From Pseudolysinimonas_A sp039912695 (GTDB lineage Bacteria > Actinomycetota > Actinomycetes > Actinomycetales > Microbacteriaceae), in contig NZ_JBDSPJ010000014.1 of the NCBI RefSeq assembly GCF_039912695.1, positions 1 to 64,000 on the forward strand: a stretch of 64,000 bases of DNA, given 5' to 3'. Below, in pieces: positions 31,353 to 39,363 of the stretch. Position numbers and translations under genes: made by a program. The notes below the pieces were generated by a model. It was given only the letters and a program-made list of their open reading frames with translations. It made no database searches and was not told where the DNA came from. Each line of letters starts with the position of its first letter. Positions within the stretch are counted from its first letter, which is position 1.

Positions 31353-33136
31353 GCAGCCCCGAGCGCTCTGCCGGCGAGCTGTCGGCCGGGGCGCTGCTCG
31401 TCGACGCGCTCCGGGATGCCGGCGTCACGCATCTGTTCGCCAACTTCGGCAGCGACCATCCCGCGATCATCGAGGCGCTCGCCGTCGACCGCGAAGCTGG
31501 CCTCGATACCCCGACCGTCATCCTCTGCCCGCACGAGGCCACCGCGCTGAGCGCGGCGCACGGCTACGCCGCCGTGACGGGCCGTCCGCAGGCGGTGTTC
31601 GTGCACACCGACGTCGGCACCGCCAACCTCGGCGGTGCGGTGCACAACGCGGCCCGCTCGCGGATTCCGGTGTTCGTCTTTGCCGGGCTCACGCCGTACA
31701 CGCTCGAGGGCGAACTGCCGGGCGGGCGCAACACCTTCGTCAACCACCTTCAAGATGTCGCCGACCAGCACGGTCTCGTGCGGCCGTACGTGAAGTGGAG
31801 TTACGACATCCGCACGGCGGTAAACGTGCCACAGATCGTTCACCGCGCACTGCAGATCGCGCAGAGCGCGCCGGCCGGACCGGTGTACCTGACGGCCGCC
31901 CGCGAGGTGCTCGAAGAGCGCGCCCCTGCCCCCCAACTCGCCCTGCGGCAGTGGGAGCCGATCGCCCCAGCCCCCGCACCCGAGGATGTCGTCGACGAAC
32001 TGTATGCGGCCCTCGCCCGCGCCGCGCACCCGGTCGTCATCACCACCTACCTGGGCCGCCGCCACGAGAACGTCGCCCGACTCGTGTCGGTCGCCGAACG
32101 GCTCGGGCTCGCCGTCGTCGAGTACAACGCTGAAGTACTGAACTTTCCGCGCGATCACCGCCTGCACGCGGGCGACGACCCGCACCGCCTCCTCGCCGAC
32201 GCGGATGTCATCCTCGCGATCGACACCGACGTGCCGTGGGTCGACGTGCTCGGCCGCCCGACGCCCGACGCCGCCGTCTTCGTCGTGAACGAGGATCCGC
32301 TGCAGGAGTCGCTGCCGCTCTGGTACATGCCCGCCGATCGCTTCGTGCGTGCCGATGCGGGAATCGTGCTGGCCCAGCTGCTCGAACGGTGCGGTCCCGG
32401 TCCTGCGCCGGCCGCGGTTTCCCGCGCGGAGGACATCGAGCGGGAGGCCCGCGTCGTTCGCGAAGCCTGGGACGCCGAGGTGGCGGCGGATGTCTCTGCC
32501 CGGCTGCTGACCCCCGCGAGCGTCTCGCATGTGCTCGCCGGTCTCATCGACGATGACACGATCGTGCTCAACGAGGCGATTTCTGCCGCTCCGGCGGTCT
32601 GGAAGCACCTCCCCCGACGCCTGCCGGGAACCCTCTACGGCAACCGCGGCACGTCGCTCGGCTGGTCGGGTGGGGGTGCTCTCGGGGTGAAGCTCGCCGC
32701 CCTCGATCGCGCCGTGGTGAGCATCGTCGGCGACGGCACCTACTTTCTCGCCGAGCCGGCCTCGGCGGCCTGGATCGCGCATCACTACGGGCTTGCCGTG
32801 CTCACGGTCGTGCTCGATAACGGCGGCTGGAACGCGACGAAGCGCAACCTCGAGCGCCTTCATCCGAAGGGCGTCGCCGCGCGCACCGACCGGTACTGGG
32901 TCAATCTGCAGCAGAGCGCCGACTACGGCGGGATCGCGGCAGCGGCAGGCGACGCCTGGAGCACGATCGTCACGTCGTTCGACGCCCTCGCTGAAGCGTT
33001 GCGCGAGGGTCTGAAAGAAGTGCAAGGCGGCAGGTCAGCTGTCGTGACCGTGCGCCTCACCCCCATCTCCGGTCAGCCCGACGAGGCAGTCCGCACCGAA
33101 GCCAACCGCTCTGCGACCGAAAGGCACGCCCCGTGA
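31349..33136 (+). CDS. Thiamine diphosphate-dependent enzyme (acetolactate synthase/benzoylformate decarboxylase-like)
   Basis: A 595-residue ThDP enzyme with the usual three domains: pyrimidine-binding (about 10-175), central (about 200-330) and diphosphate-binding (about 390-570). The cofactor-activating Glu63 sits in CPHEATALSAAHGYA. The ThDP/Mg motif begins GDGTYFL and ends VLDNGGWN, with Gly in place of the second Asn of the common NN. The family covers decarboxylases, carboligases and lyases of 2-oxo or 2-hydroxyacyl compounds. The neighbouring ALDH makes a 2-oxo acid decarboxylase or aldehyde-forming lyase attractive, as inference. It is coupled by overlaps to both neighbours. Confidence 0.88.
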   Translation: MSSPERSAGELSAGALLVDALRDAGVTHLFANFGSDHPAIIEALAVDREAGLDTPTVILCPHEATALSAAHGYAAVTGRPQAVFVHTDVGTANLGGAVHNAARSRIPVFVFAGLTPYTLEGELPGGRNTFVNHLQDVADQHGLVRPYVKWSYDIRTAVNVPQIVHRALQIAQSAPAGPVYLTAAREVLEERAPAPQLALRQWEPIAPAPAPEDVVDELYAALARAAHPVVITTYLGRRHENVARLVSVAERLGLAVVEYNAEVLNFPRDHRLHAGDDPHRLLADADVILAIDTDVPWVDVLGRPTPDAAVFVVNEDPLQESLPLWYMPADRFVRADAGIVLAQLLERCGPGPAPAAVSRAEDIEREARVVREAWDAEVAADVSARLLTPASVSHVLAGLIDDDTIVLNEAISAAPAVWKHLPRRLPGTLYGNRGTSLGWSGGGALGVKLAALDRAVVSIVGDGTYFLAEPASAAWIAHHYGLAVLTVVLDNGGWNATKRNLERLHPKGVAARTDRYWVNLQQSADYGGIAAAAGDAWSTIVTSFDALAEALREGLKEVQGGRSAVVTVRLTPISGQPDEAVRTEANRSATERHAP

Positions 33137-34179
33137 CCCCCAGTAACCGTCAATATCTGCGCATCGCGACGGAGGAAGCCTGGGCTCCCCCCGAGCTCAT
33201 CGACCTCTACCGACGCCACCTGTCTGAGAAGACGATCGACGACATCGGCTTCGGCAGCTTGATGGGCTACTTCCTCGGCTCTGACCATCCGCAGCCGCAG
33301 GCCGTCGCCGCCCGATTGCAGGGTGCCGCTGAGGGGCGTCTGGCCGACATGGACTCCGCCGGCATCGACCACCAGGTGCTCGCCGTCACAGCACCGGGCA
33401 CGCAGGTGCTCGACGCGCAGGAAGGCGCCCGCATCGCGCGCCTCGCGAACGACCGGCTCTCGCAGATCGTGCAGGCGCATCCGACTCGGTTCTCGGCGCT
33501 CGCCGCGGTCTCCTACGAAGACGTGGATGTCGCGGTCGCCGAACTGCGTCGGGCGGTTACCGAACTCGGCCTCAAGGGGCTGATCCTCAACGACCACATC
33601 CGTGGGTCGTACATCGACGATCCGCGCTTCGCCCCGCTGCTGGCGACCCTCGAGGAACTCGATGTGCCGCTCTACCTGCATCCGAACACCCCGCCCAACA
33701 GCATGATCGGCCCCTACGCCGAGGCCGGCCTCGACGGGGCGGTACTCGGCTTCGGGGCGAGCGCAGGTCTGCATCTGCTGCGCATCGTGACCGCCGGGAT
33801 TTTCGACCGGCATCCGCGCCTGCGTCTCGTAGTCGGCCACCTCGGCGAAGGCCTGCCGTTCTGGCTGAGCCGCATCGACCACATGCACGGCAAACAGGTG
33901 CGCGCCGGACGCTACGAGCAGATCAAGCCCCTGCGGAAGCCGGTGTCGGACTACTTCCGGTCGCACATCTGGTTGACGACCTCGGGGATGCCGTGGGCGC
34001 CCGCGATCATGTTCACCCGTGAGGTCGTGGGGGTCGATCGGGTGATGTACGCCATGGATTACCCGTATCAGTTCGACGCCGCCGAGGTGGCGGCTCAGGA
34101 TGCGCTGCCGATCAGTGATCCCGAGAAGGCCGACTTCTTCGAGCACATCGCTCGGAAGGTGTTCGCGCTCGACTTCTGA
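33133..34179 (+). CDS. Amidohydrolase of the gamma-resorcylate/5-carboxyvanillate decarboxylase type
   Basis: A 348-residue amidohydrolase-2 protein, distinct from the one at the head of the cluster. The N-terminus RIATEEAWAPPEL carries Glu instead of HxH, as in gamma-resorcylate decarboxylase and LigW. The other expected ligands, His183 (LYLHPNTPPN) and Asp309 (MYAMDYPYQ), are in place, giving a Glu/His/Asp Mn-type site. A reversible aromatic acid decarboxylase is the best guess. It ends the cluster and overlaps the ThDP gene by GTGA. Confidence 0.87.
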   Translation: MTPSNRQYLRIATEEAWAPPELIDLYRRHLSEKTIDDIGFGSLMGYFLGSDHPQPQAVAARLQGAAEGRLADMDSAGIDHQVLAVTAPGTQVLDAQEGARIARLANDRLSQIVQAHPTRFSALAAVSYEDVDVAVAELRRAVTELGLKGLILNDHIRGSYIDDPRFAPLLATLEELDVPLYLHPNTPPNSMIGPYAEAGLDGAVLGFGASAGLHLLRIVTAGIFDRHPRLRLVVGHLGEGLPFWLSRIDHMHGKQVRAGRYEQIKPLRKPVSDYFRSHIWLTTSGMPWAPAIMFTREVVGVDRVMYAMDYPYQFDAAEVAAQDALPISDPEKADFFEHIARKVFALDF

Positions 34180-34220
34180 CCGAATCTGCGTGACGGCGCC
34201 GTGTCCCAGCCGGCGGGAAC

Positions 34221-34571
34221 TCAGCCGAACAGGGCGAGACCGAGCATCCACCCGATGGCGGCGGCGGCGAGGCCGAGCGCCAGGTTGGCGGAGATGCTCA
34301 CGACCGCTGAGCGCCAGCGCTGGGTCAGGAACATTTGCACGGTCTCGACGCTCAGGGTGCTGAACGTCGTCAGCCCGCCGGCGAACCCGGTCACGGCGAC
34401 CAGTGCCAGGTCAGTGTGGATCGCGAGGCCGGCCACCAGCGACCCGACCACGTTGACGAGCAGAACGGGCCACGGCCACGACGCCCGGGCGCCGGCGCGG
34501 CCGACGAGGTAGCGGGCCGCTGATCCGGCCGCTCCCGCCAGCACCACGAGCACCACCAGCAGCGGCGTCAT
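34221..34571 (-). CDS. crcB: CrcB/Fluc fluoride channel subunit
   Basis: A 116-residue protein with four transmembrane helices, the bacterial fluoride exporter fold. NVVGSLVAG and GFAGGLTTFSTLS carry the family's pore Asn and the Phe/Thr/Ser track. Two overlapping crcB genes indicate a heterodimeric antiparallel channel. The ATG overlapping the upstream crcB stop was taken as the start; the open frame continues much further upstream, but only as a shadow of the other crcB. Confidence 0.93.
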   Translation of the reverse strand: MTPLLVVLVVLAGAAGSAARYLVGRAGARASWPWPVLLVNVVGSLVAGLAIHTDLALVAVTGFAGGLTTFSTLSVETVQMFLTQRWRSAVVSISANLALGLAAAAIGWMLGLALFG

Positions 34572-34963
34572 TCGTCGATCCCCATCGGGGGTGGCGCAGC
34601 GGCCGCCGGTGCGCCAAGTCGGAGGCCGAGCCCTGCGGCCGCGAGGCCCACGACGATCGATGCGGCGACGTAGAGCACCGCCGTCGCGCCGACCCCTTCG
34701 ACGGTCAGCTCGACGGTCGACACGGCGAGCGCTGAGAAGGTCGTGAAGGAGCCGAGCAACCCCGGCCCAAGCCCGGCGCGTACCCAGCCCGGCGCCACAG
34801 GCCACACCCGCGCGACGAGGACGGCCAACAGGAACGACCCGACGACGTTGACGATCAGCGTCCCGATGGGGAACGCGGTTCCGCCGTGCGGCAACAGGGT
34901 GTCGACCAGCAGGCGCAACCCGGTGCCGATTGCTCCGCCGATCAGGACGGCGATCAGACTCAC
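34568..34963 (-). CDS. crcB: CrcB/Fluc fluoride channel subunit (partner)
   Basis: A 131-residue, four-helix Fluc subunit. GGAIGTGLRLLVDTLLP is the first helix, NVVGSFLLA the second and LGSFTTFSALAVST the pore motif. A short Pro/Ala-rich tail follows the last helix. The GTG start overlaps the stop of the APC permease by 4 nt and its stop overlaps the second crcB, so all three genes form one translational chain. No fluoride riboswitch was recognised upstream. Confidence 0.93.
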   Translation of the reverse strand: MSLIAVLIGGAIGTGLRLLVDTLLPHGGTAFPIGTLIVNVVGSFLLAVLVARVWPVAPGWVRAGLGPGLLGSFTTFSALAVSTVELTVEGVGATAVLYVAASIVVGLAAAGLGLRLGAPAAAAPPPMGIDE

Positions 34964-37038
34964 GTGGCCGGAGGCGGCTTCGTGGGGCCGCCGCGCTTGA
35001 CCTCGCGCTTGATCGGTCGAGGGCGCACGGGCTCACCGCGGCGATCCTGACCGGGGAGCGGGCGCGAGCGTCGACCGTAGATCATGTCGGAGGAATCCAA
35101 AAGCCAGGGAACGAGGGCGATCACGACGCCGTGCACGAGCATCAGTTTGTGTCGGATGCGGCGGGCCTTGTGGTTGTGCAGCACGTTTTCCCACCAGTGC
35201 CCGACGATGAACTGGGGCGTGTAGATCGTGATGACTTCGGAGCCGTGTTTCTCGCGCCGCGCCTTCAGGTACTTGATCAGGGGTGCGCTGATGTCGCGAT
35301 AGGGCGACTGCAAGATGTGCAGCGGCACCTTGATGTTGTGCGACGCCCAGTCCAGGTCCAGTCGATCGGCGGCGTCGTCGTCGATCGCGATGTGCACGGC
35401 TTCGATTGAGTCGTGGTTCGCCGCGATCGCGTAGTCGAGTGCCTTGAGAACCGGCTTCTGCAGGCGGCTCACGAGCACGATGGCATGGTCGCCGGTTGCG
35501 CCAAAGGTGGTCTCGGCGTCCACAGAAATTTCGCGGTCGACATCCCGGTAATAGCGGTTGACCCCGAGCATCAGGAACCACAGAATCGGCATCACGACGA
35601 AGACGATCCACGCGCCGTGGGTGAACTTGGTGATCGTGACAATGACCAGAACGCTGAAGGTCATCGTCGCGCCGATGAGGTTGATGATGAGGCTGCGCAC
35701 GATCGCGCCGGTGCCGCCCGCGCCATTGCGGATCAGCCGGATCCAGTGGCGCACCATGCCGGTCTGGCCGAGGGTGAATGAGACGAAAACGCCGATGATG
35801 TAGAGCTGGATCAGTGACGTCAGGTCGGCTTGGAACACCGCGAGGATGGCGATCGCGGTGATCGACAGGGCGATCACGCCGTTGCTGAAGATGAGGCGAT
35901 CACCGCGGGTCGACAGCGACTTGGGAGCGTACTTGTCGGCGGCGAGCACGGAGCCCAGCAGCGGGAAGCCGTTGAACGCTGTGTTCGCGGCGAGCAACAG
36001 CACCGCGGCGGTCGTCGCTTGCACGATGAAGAACGGCAGGGATTGATTGCCGAAGGTCGCGGAAGCGATTTGCGCGACCATGCTGCGCTGCGGGTCGGTC
36101 GTGCACTGCACCGCAGCGGCGTGCAGCGCATCGGTGCAGTCGAGGTAGCGCACGCCGGTGATCAGGGCGACAGCGACGAGTCCCGAGAACAGCAGGATGG
36201 CGGTGCCGCCCATGATCATCAGCGTCTGTTGGGCGTTCCTGATCTTCGGGCGACGGAAAGCCTGCACGCCGTTGGCGATCGCTTCGACACCGGTGAGGGC
36301 CGCGCATCCACTCGCGAAAGCGCGAAGAAGCAGCAACACGAAAGCCGATTGGGCGAGGCTCGTGCCGTGAGCCTCGATGCCGACACTTTCCGCGACGGGG
36401 GCATCGCCGAGGAAGGTGCGCACCAGCGCGACGATGATCATGATCGCGATTGACCCGATGAACAGGTAGGTCGGCAGGGCGAAGGCGTTACTCGATTCGC
36501 GCACGCCGCGCAGATTGACCGCTGCGAGGATCACGACGAACCCGATCGCGAGCCACACCCGGTACGGGTCGAGGAAGGTGAGGGCCGAGATGATGTTGTC
36601 GACCCCGGACGCGACCGACACGGCGACCGTCATGACGTAGTCAACGAGGAGCGCGGCCGCGACGATGAGGCCGGCCTTTTCGCCGAGGTTCTTGCGCGCG
36701 ACCTCGTAGTCGCCGCCCCCGCTCGGGTAGGCCTTGACCAATTGTCGGTAGGAAAGCACGACGACGATGAGGAGCACTACAACGCCCGACGCGACCCACG
36801 GGCCGTAGGCGAGAAAGCCGAATCCACCGATCAGCAGGATCATCAGCAGCTCTTGCGGTGCGTACGCGACCGACGACAGCGGGTCGCTCGCGAAGATCGG
36901 CAGCGCGAGGTGCTTGGGCAGCAACTGCCCCTCGAGTTTCTCGGAGGGGAGAGGTTGGCCGATCAGCCAGCGTTTGGCGACGCGGGTTCCGTCACCTGAA
37001 CCGTCGCTGCGGTCCGGGGGAGGCTCCTGGTCAGGCAC
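34960..37038 (-). CDS. APC-superfamily permease with large cytoplasmic C-terminal domain
   Basis: A 692-residue transporter: a short hydrophilic N-terminus (KRWLIGQPLPSEKLEGQLLP), twelve predicted helices (about residues 45-480) beginning with the APC motif FASDPLSSVAYAPQELL, and a ~190-residue soluble tail resembling a universal-stress-like domain (HAIVLVSRLQKPVLKALDYA). It is related to amino-acid/polyamine and KUP-like permeases; the substrate is unknown. The GTG start is 6 nt after a TAACGT box. Coupling to two crcB genes is unusual and may be incidental. Confidence 0.85.
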   Translation of the reverse strand: MPDQEPPPDRSDGSGDGTRVAKRWLIGQPLPSEKLEGQLLPKHLALPIFASDPLSSVAYAPQELLMILLIGGFGFLAYGPWVASGVVVLLIVVVLSYRQLVKAYPSGGGDYEVARKNLGEKAGLIVAAALLVDYVMTVAVSVASGVDNIISALTFLDPYRVWLAIGFVVILAAVNLRGVRESSNAFALPTYLFIGSIAIMIIVALVRTFLGDAPVAESVGIEAHGTSLAQSAFVLLLLRAFASGCAALTGVEAIANGVQAFRRPKIRNAQQTLMIMGGTAILLFSGLVAVALITGVRYLDCTDALHAAAVQCTTDPQRSMVAQIASATFGNQSLPFFIVQATTAAVLLLAANTAFNGFPLLGSVLAADKYAPKSLSTRGDRLIFSNGVIALSITAIAILAVFQADLTSLIQLYIIGVFVSFTLGQTGMVRHWIRLIRNGAGGTGAIVRSLIINLIGATMTFSVLVIVTITKFTHGAWIVFVVMPILWFLMLGVNRYYRDVDREISVDAETTFGATGDHAIVLVSRLQKPVLKALDYAIAANHDSIEAVHIAIDDDAADRLDLDWASHNIKVPLHILQSPYRDISAPLIKYLKARREKHGSEVITIYTPQFIVGHWWENVLHNHKARRIRHKLMLVHGVVIALVPWLLDSSDMIYGRRSRPLPGQDRRGEPVRPRPIKREVKRGGPTKPPPAT

Positions 37039-37044
37039 GGCGTC

Positions 37045-37050
37045 ACGTTA
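37045..37050 (-). promoter_or_regulatory. -10 box of the APC permease gene (TAACGT)
   Basis: TAACGT ends 6 nt before the GTG start on the minus strand; leaderless pattern. The divergent gene's TATGAT box is 26 bp further on. Confidence 0.55.
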
Positions 37051-37076
37051 CTCCACGGGGCGGCTTTTCAAGTGCT

Positions 37077-37082
37077 TATGAT
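37077..37082 (+). promoter_or_regulatory. -10 box of the secreted-protein gene (TATGAT)
   Basis: TATGAT, close to the ideal -10, lies 6 nt before the GTG. It decides the start codon, since upstream reading frame is only a shadow of the APC gene. Confidence 0.6.
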
Positions 37083-37088
37083 CAAGCA

Positions 37089-37745
37089 GTGACACATGAT
37101 CCTGCGGTGAAACGGCCACGCCGCCGCCGGTGGCCCTGGATCGGGGGCGCGGTCCTGGCGCTCATCCTGGCTGCCGTCGCGGTGATCGCGGTTCCGATCC
37201 TCACCCACGTCGATCAAGGCAGTTCGCACCAGCAGCCCTCGACCGAGCAGTGGCCGCCCCAGGCGACGGCGAAAGGTGACGACGGTCGCGAACGATCGAT
37301 CAGCATCCACTCGGTCGAGCCGGGCGGCGCTGTCGACACGTCAGCTCTGGTGCCCGGCGACCAGTTCGTCGTGAGCGGCACCGGGTACGACCCGTCGCGC
37401 GGAATCTACGTGGCGATCTGCGCGATCCCGACGAACTCGTCGGTGAAACCGGGTCCGTGCCTCGGCGGTGTGCCGAATCAGGATCCGGTGCAAGTTCCCG
37501 CGGGGACCATCCAGTTCGCGCCGAGCAACTGGATCAACGATGACTGGGCATGGAAAATGTTCGGCGCCCGCTCCTTTGATGACCACGACTCAGGGTCGTT
37601 CACCGCGTACCTCGAGGTTCCCGCAACCTCCGACGGCAAAGTTGATTGCCGTGCCGTCGCCTGCGCCCTCTACACGCGCAACGACCACACGGCAGCCGCC
37701 GACCGAGTTCAGGATGTCTACATCCCTCTCGGCTTCGCCGGCTAA
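37089..37745 (+). CDS. Membrane-anchored extracytoplasmic protein of unknown function
   Basis: A 218-residue protein with a basic N-terminus (RPRRRRW), one transmembrane helix (about residues 14-36), a Gln/Ser/Thr-rich stalk and an extracytoplasmic domain. The segment VPGDQFVVSGTGYDPSRGIYVAICA resembles the Ig-like strands of neocarzinostatin-type and HtaA-associated domains. Four cysteines (ICAI, GPCLGG, DCRAVACAL) probably form disulfides. I cannot assign a function. It converges on the padR gene with interlocked stop codons (CTAA). Confidence 0.75.
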   Translation: MTHDPAVKRPRRRRWPWIGGAVLALILAAVAVIAVPILTHVDQGSSHQQPSTEQWPPQATAKGDDGRERSISIHSVEPGGAVDTSALVPGDQFVVSGTGYDPSRGIYVAICAIPTNSSVKPGPCLGGVPNQDPVQVPAGTIQFAPSNWINDDWAWKMFGARSFDDHDSGSFTAYLEVPATSDGKVDCRAVACALYTRNDHTAAADRVQDVYIPLGFAG

Positions 37746-38359
37746 GCGCGCAGACTCGCGACGATCTGCTTGCGAAGGTCGCGAAGACCGTCACTGAGGA
37801 TGCGAACGGTCTCATACGGGAGATGACCGTCAGCGACCTCGGCCCGCAGGTCGGCCCGGATGTCAGCCCGGAACTCGGTGATCGCGCTCTCGGCCTCATG
37901 AAGACGAACCCGCGCTTCACTGCGCGGGTCGACAAAGATCGTCGTGCGCCCGGCCGTCGTCGCTTCGCTACGCGCTTCCCGCGCCGCCGCCGCGAGGTCG
38001 GCCCGCAAGGTGCGCATCGCGTCATTCACCGAGGCGCGCACCTCGTCGGCAAGCCGTCGCACCGAGTCGGTGAATTCGGTTTCGATTCCCGGGAGTTCCG
38101 GTTCACGTTCGACGAGTTCGGCGCGGCCAGCATCCGTGATCGCGTATATGGTCTTACGGCCGTCCGCCTGCTTGGTGACCAGACCCTCTTCTTCTAGCTT
38201 TCCGAGCCGCGGGTAGATCGTTCCGGCGCTGGGTGAGTACGTGCCGCCCGACCGATCGCTCAGCGCCTGGATGATCTCGTAGCCGTGCATCGGCTGCGCA
38301 TCGAGGAGTTGCAGAAGGTACAGCCGCAGGTGCCCGTGCGCGAAGACTGCGGGGCTCAC
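37742..38359 (-). CDS. PadR-family transcriptional regulator
   Basis: A 205-residue PadR protein. The winged helix (HLRLYLLQLLDAQPMHGYEIIQAL, then YSPSAGTIYPRLGKLEEEGLV) is N-terminal; a long helical, Arg/Glu-rich C-terminal domain follows, probably for dimerisation. The GTG start overlaps the DUF4097 stop (GTGA), so regulator and target are in one operon and autoregulation is expected. Two CGATATATCG palindromes upstream of the operon are the likely operators. Sequence upstream of this GTG in the same frame is only a shadow of DUF4097. Confidence 0.9.
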   Translation of the reverse strand: MSPAVFAHGHLRLYLLQLLDAQPMHGYEIIQALSDRSGGTYSPSAGTIYPRLGKLEEEGLVTKQADGRKTIYAITDAGRAELVEREPELPGIETEFTDSVRRLADEVRASVNDAMRTLRADLAAAAREARSEATTAGRTTIFVDPRSEARVRLHEAESAITEFRADIRADLRAEVADGHLPYETVRILSDGLRDLRKQIVASLRA

Positions 38360-39246
38360 GCCGGGGTCTCGGCCGTCGGTACCGTCGCGGTCACGGTGGG
38401 GGAGTTGGCGTCGTGCGAAACGCCGTCGTGCGAAACGCCGCCGTGCGAAACGCCGCCGTGCAAGACACTGACGTCGCCGCTCACCGTGTTGGCTTTGAAG
38501 TCGACCCACTGACCGTCGAGCATGCCGAACTTGCCGGTGAACCGCCCGCGTACCCCGCGGATCGAGGAGTCATCGAGCTGTAGCTTTCCAGCAACTGTGC
38601 TGATGGTGTAGCCGGTCGCGACCTCGGGCTCCAGGCGAGCCGTCACGTTGCCGCTGACCGTATTCACCTTGACCGAGTCGGGCACGCCGACCAAGTCGAG
38701 GAAGACTTCCCCGCTCACGGTGTCGCTGGTGTAGCTGAGAATCTTCCCGCTCGCGGTGGTGTCGCCGCTCACCGTATGTGCGACGACTCTGCCGTCGTGA
38801 TTGCGCACCGTCAGGTCGCCGCTCACGGAGTTCAGTTGAAGGTCGCCCGTGATTCCGTCGGCGACGATGTCGCCACTCACCGTGCTGAGGCTGGCATCGT
38901 GCCGCAGGCCTGTCACGAGGGCGCTCGCGCTCACGACGCCGAGTTTGAGGGCGATGTCGCGCGGAACAAGAACGCTCACGTCGGCGCGCGCGGCGCCGGG
39001 ACGCAGGTTGCGAAAGACGTCGAGCCAGTTCTCCCAGGAGATCTGGGCGTGATCGATCTCGAGGTTCTCGCCGTCGGCGGTGATGCGGATGTCTTTGCCG
39101 CTCACGGCATGCACTTCGATCCGCACGACCGGCTCGTCGTGCGCCAGGACATCCACCTGGCCGGCGATCATCCCGATGCGCAGACCACGGATGCCGTCAA
39201 CCTCGATCGTCTTGGGCCCATCGACGAGCCATTTCTGCTGGGACAT
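38356..39246 (-). CDS. DUF4097 beta-strand-repeat protein
   Basis: A 296-residue protein consisting mostly of short beta repeats with the consensus TVSGD (at least seven copies between residues about 110 and 265), predicted to form a beta-helix-like rod, as in DUF4097/bactofilin-like proteins. There is no signal peptide or membrane helix. The C-terminus carries four 5-residue repeats of SH(G/D)GV type encoded by 15-bp DNA repeats, then a Thr/Val/Pro-rich tail. PadR-DUF4097 operons occur in many actinobacteria and may respond to envelope or drug stress, but the function is not established. Confidence 0.87.
   Translation of the reverse strand: MSQQKWLVDGPKTIEVDGIRGLRIGMIAGQVDVLAHDEPVVRIEVHAVSGKDIRITADGENLEIDHAQISWENWLDVFRNLRPGAARADVSVLVPRDIALKLGVVSASALVTGLRHDASLSTVSGDIVADGITGDLQLNSVSGDLTVRNHDGRVVAHTVSGDTTASGKILSYTSDTVSGEVFLDLVGVPDSVKVNTVSGNVTARLEPEVATGYTISTVAGKLQLDDSSIRGVRGRFTGKFGMLDGQWVDFKANTVSGDVSVLHGGVSHGGVSHDGVSHDANSPTVTATVPTAETPA
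38410..38469 (-). repeat. Four 15-bp tandem repeats in the 3' end of the DUF4097 gene
   Basis: The unit (plus strand) is GTCGTGCGAAACGCC. Copies 1 and 2 are identical, copy 3 has one change and copy 4 is partly decayed. In frame it encodes SHDGV/SHGGV, so copy number can change without a frameshift. Confidence 0.92.
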
Positions 39247-39260
39247 TTTCCGGCCTCTCT

Positions 39261-39274
39261 CGCGATATATCGCG
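39261..39274. promoter_or_regulatory. PadR operator candidate 1 (CGCGATATATCGCG)
   Basis: A perfect 14-bp palindrome 15 bp upstream of the DUF4097 ATG, in the probable promoter region of the DUF4097-padR operon. Confidence 0.6.
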
Positions 39275-39288
39275 TGTGTCGAAAGTCA

Positions 39289-39298
39289 CGATATATCG
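39289..39298. promoter_or_regulatory. PadR operator candidate 2 (CGATATATCG)
   Basis: A second palindrome with the same core as candidate 1, 26 bp away centre to centre, between the DUF4097-padR operon and the divergent MerR gene. Its proximity could also affect the merR promoter. Confidence 0.55.
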
Positions 39299-39325
39299 CG
39301 AGTGGACATCGCGCAAGCTTCGGGC

Positions 39326-39356
39326 TTGACATTGACGCTGCGTCAACTTCTAGGGT
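39326..39356 (+). promoter_or_regulatory. MerR-type promoter with operator in a 19-bp spacer
   Basis: A perfect -35 (TTGACA) and a -10 (TAGGGT) are separated by 19 bp. The spacer contains the perfect palindrome TTGACG-CTG-CGTCAA (39332-39346). An overlong spacer filled by a dyad is the signature of MerR-activated promoters, so the regulator probably activates its own gene. The -10 is 7 nt from the ATG: leaderless. Confidence 0.75.
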
Positions 39357-39363
39357 CGAAGGC

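Noticed and set aside
34964..37078. Fluoride riboswitch for the crcB pair
   Set aside because: The crcB genes overlap upstream coding sequence and the leader of the APC gene is only a few bases; no room for the aptamer.
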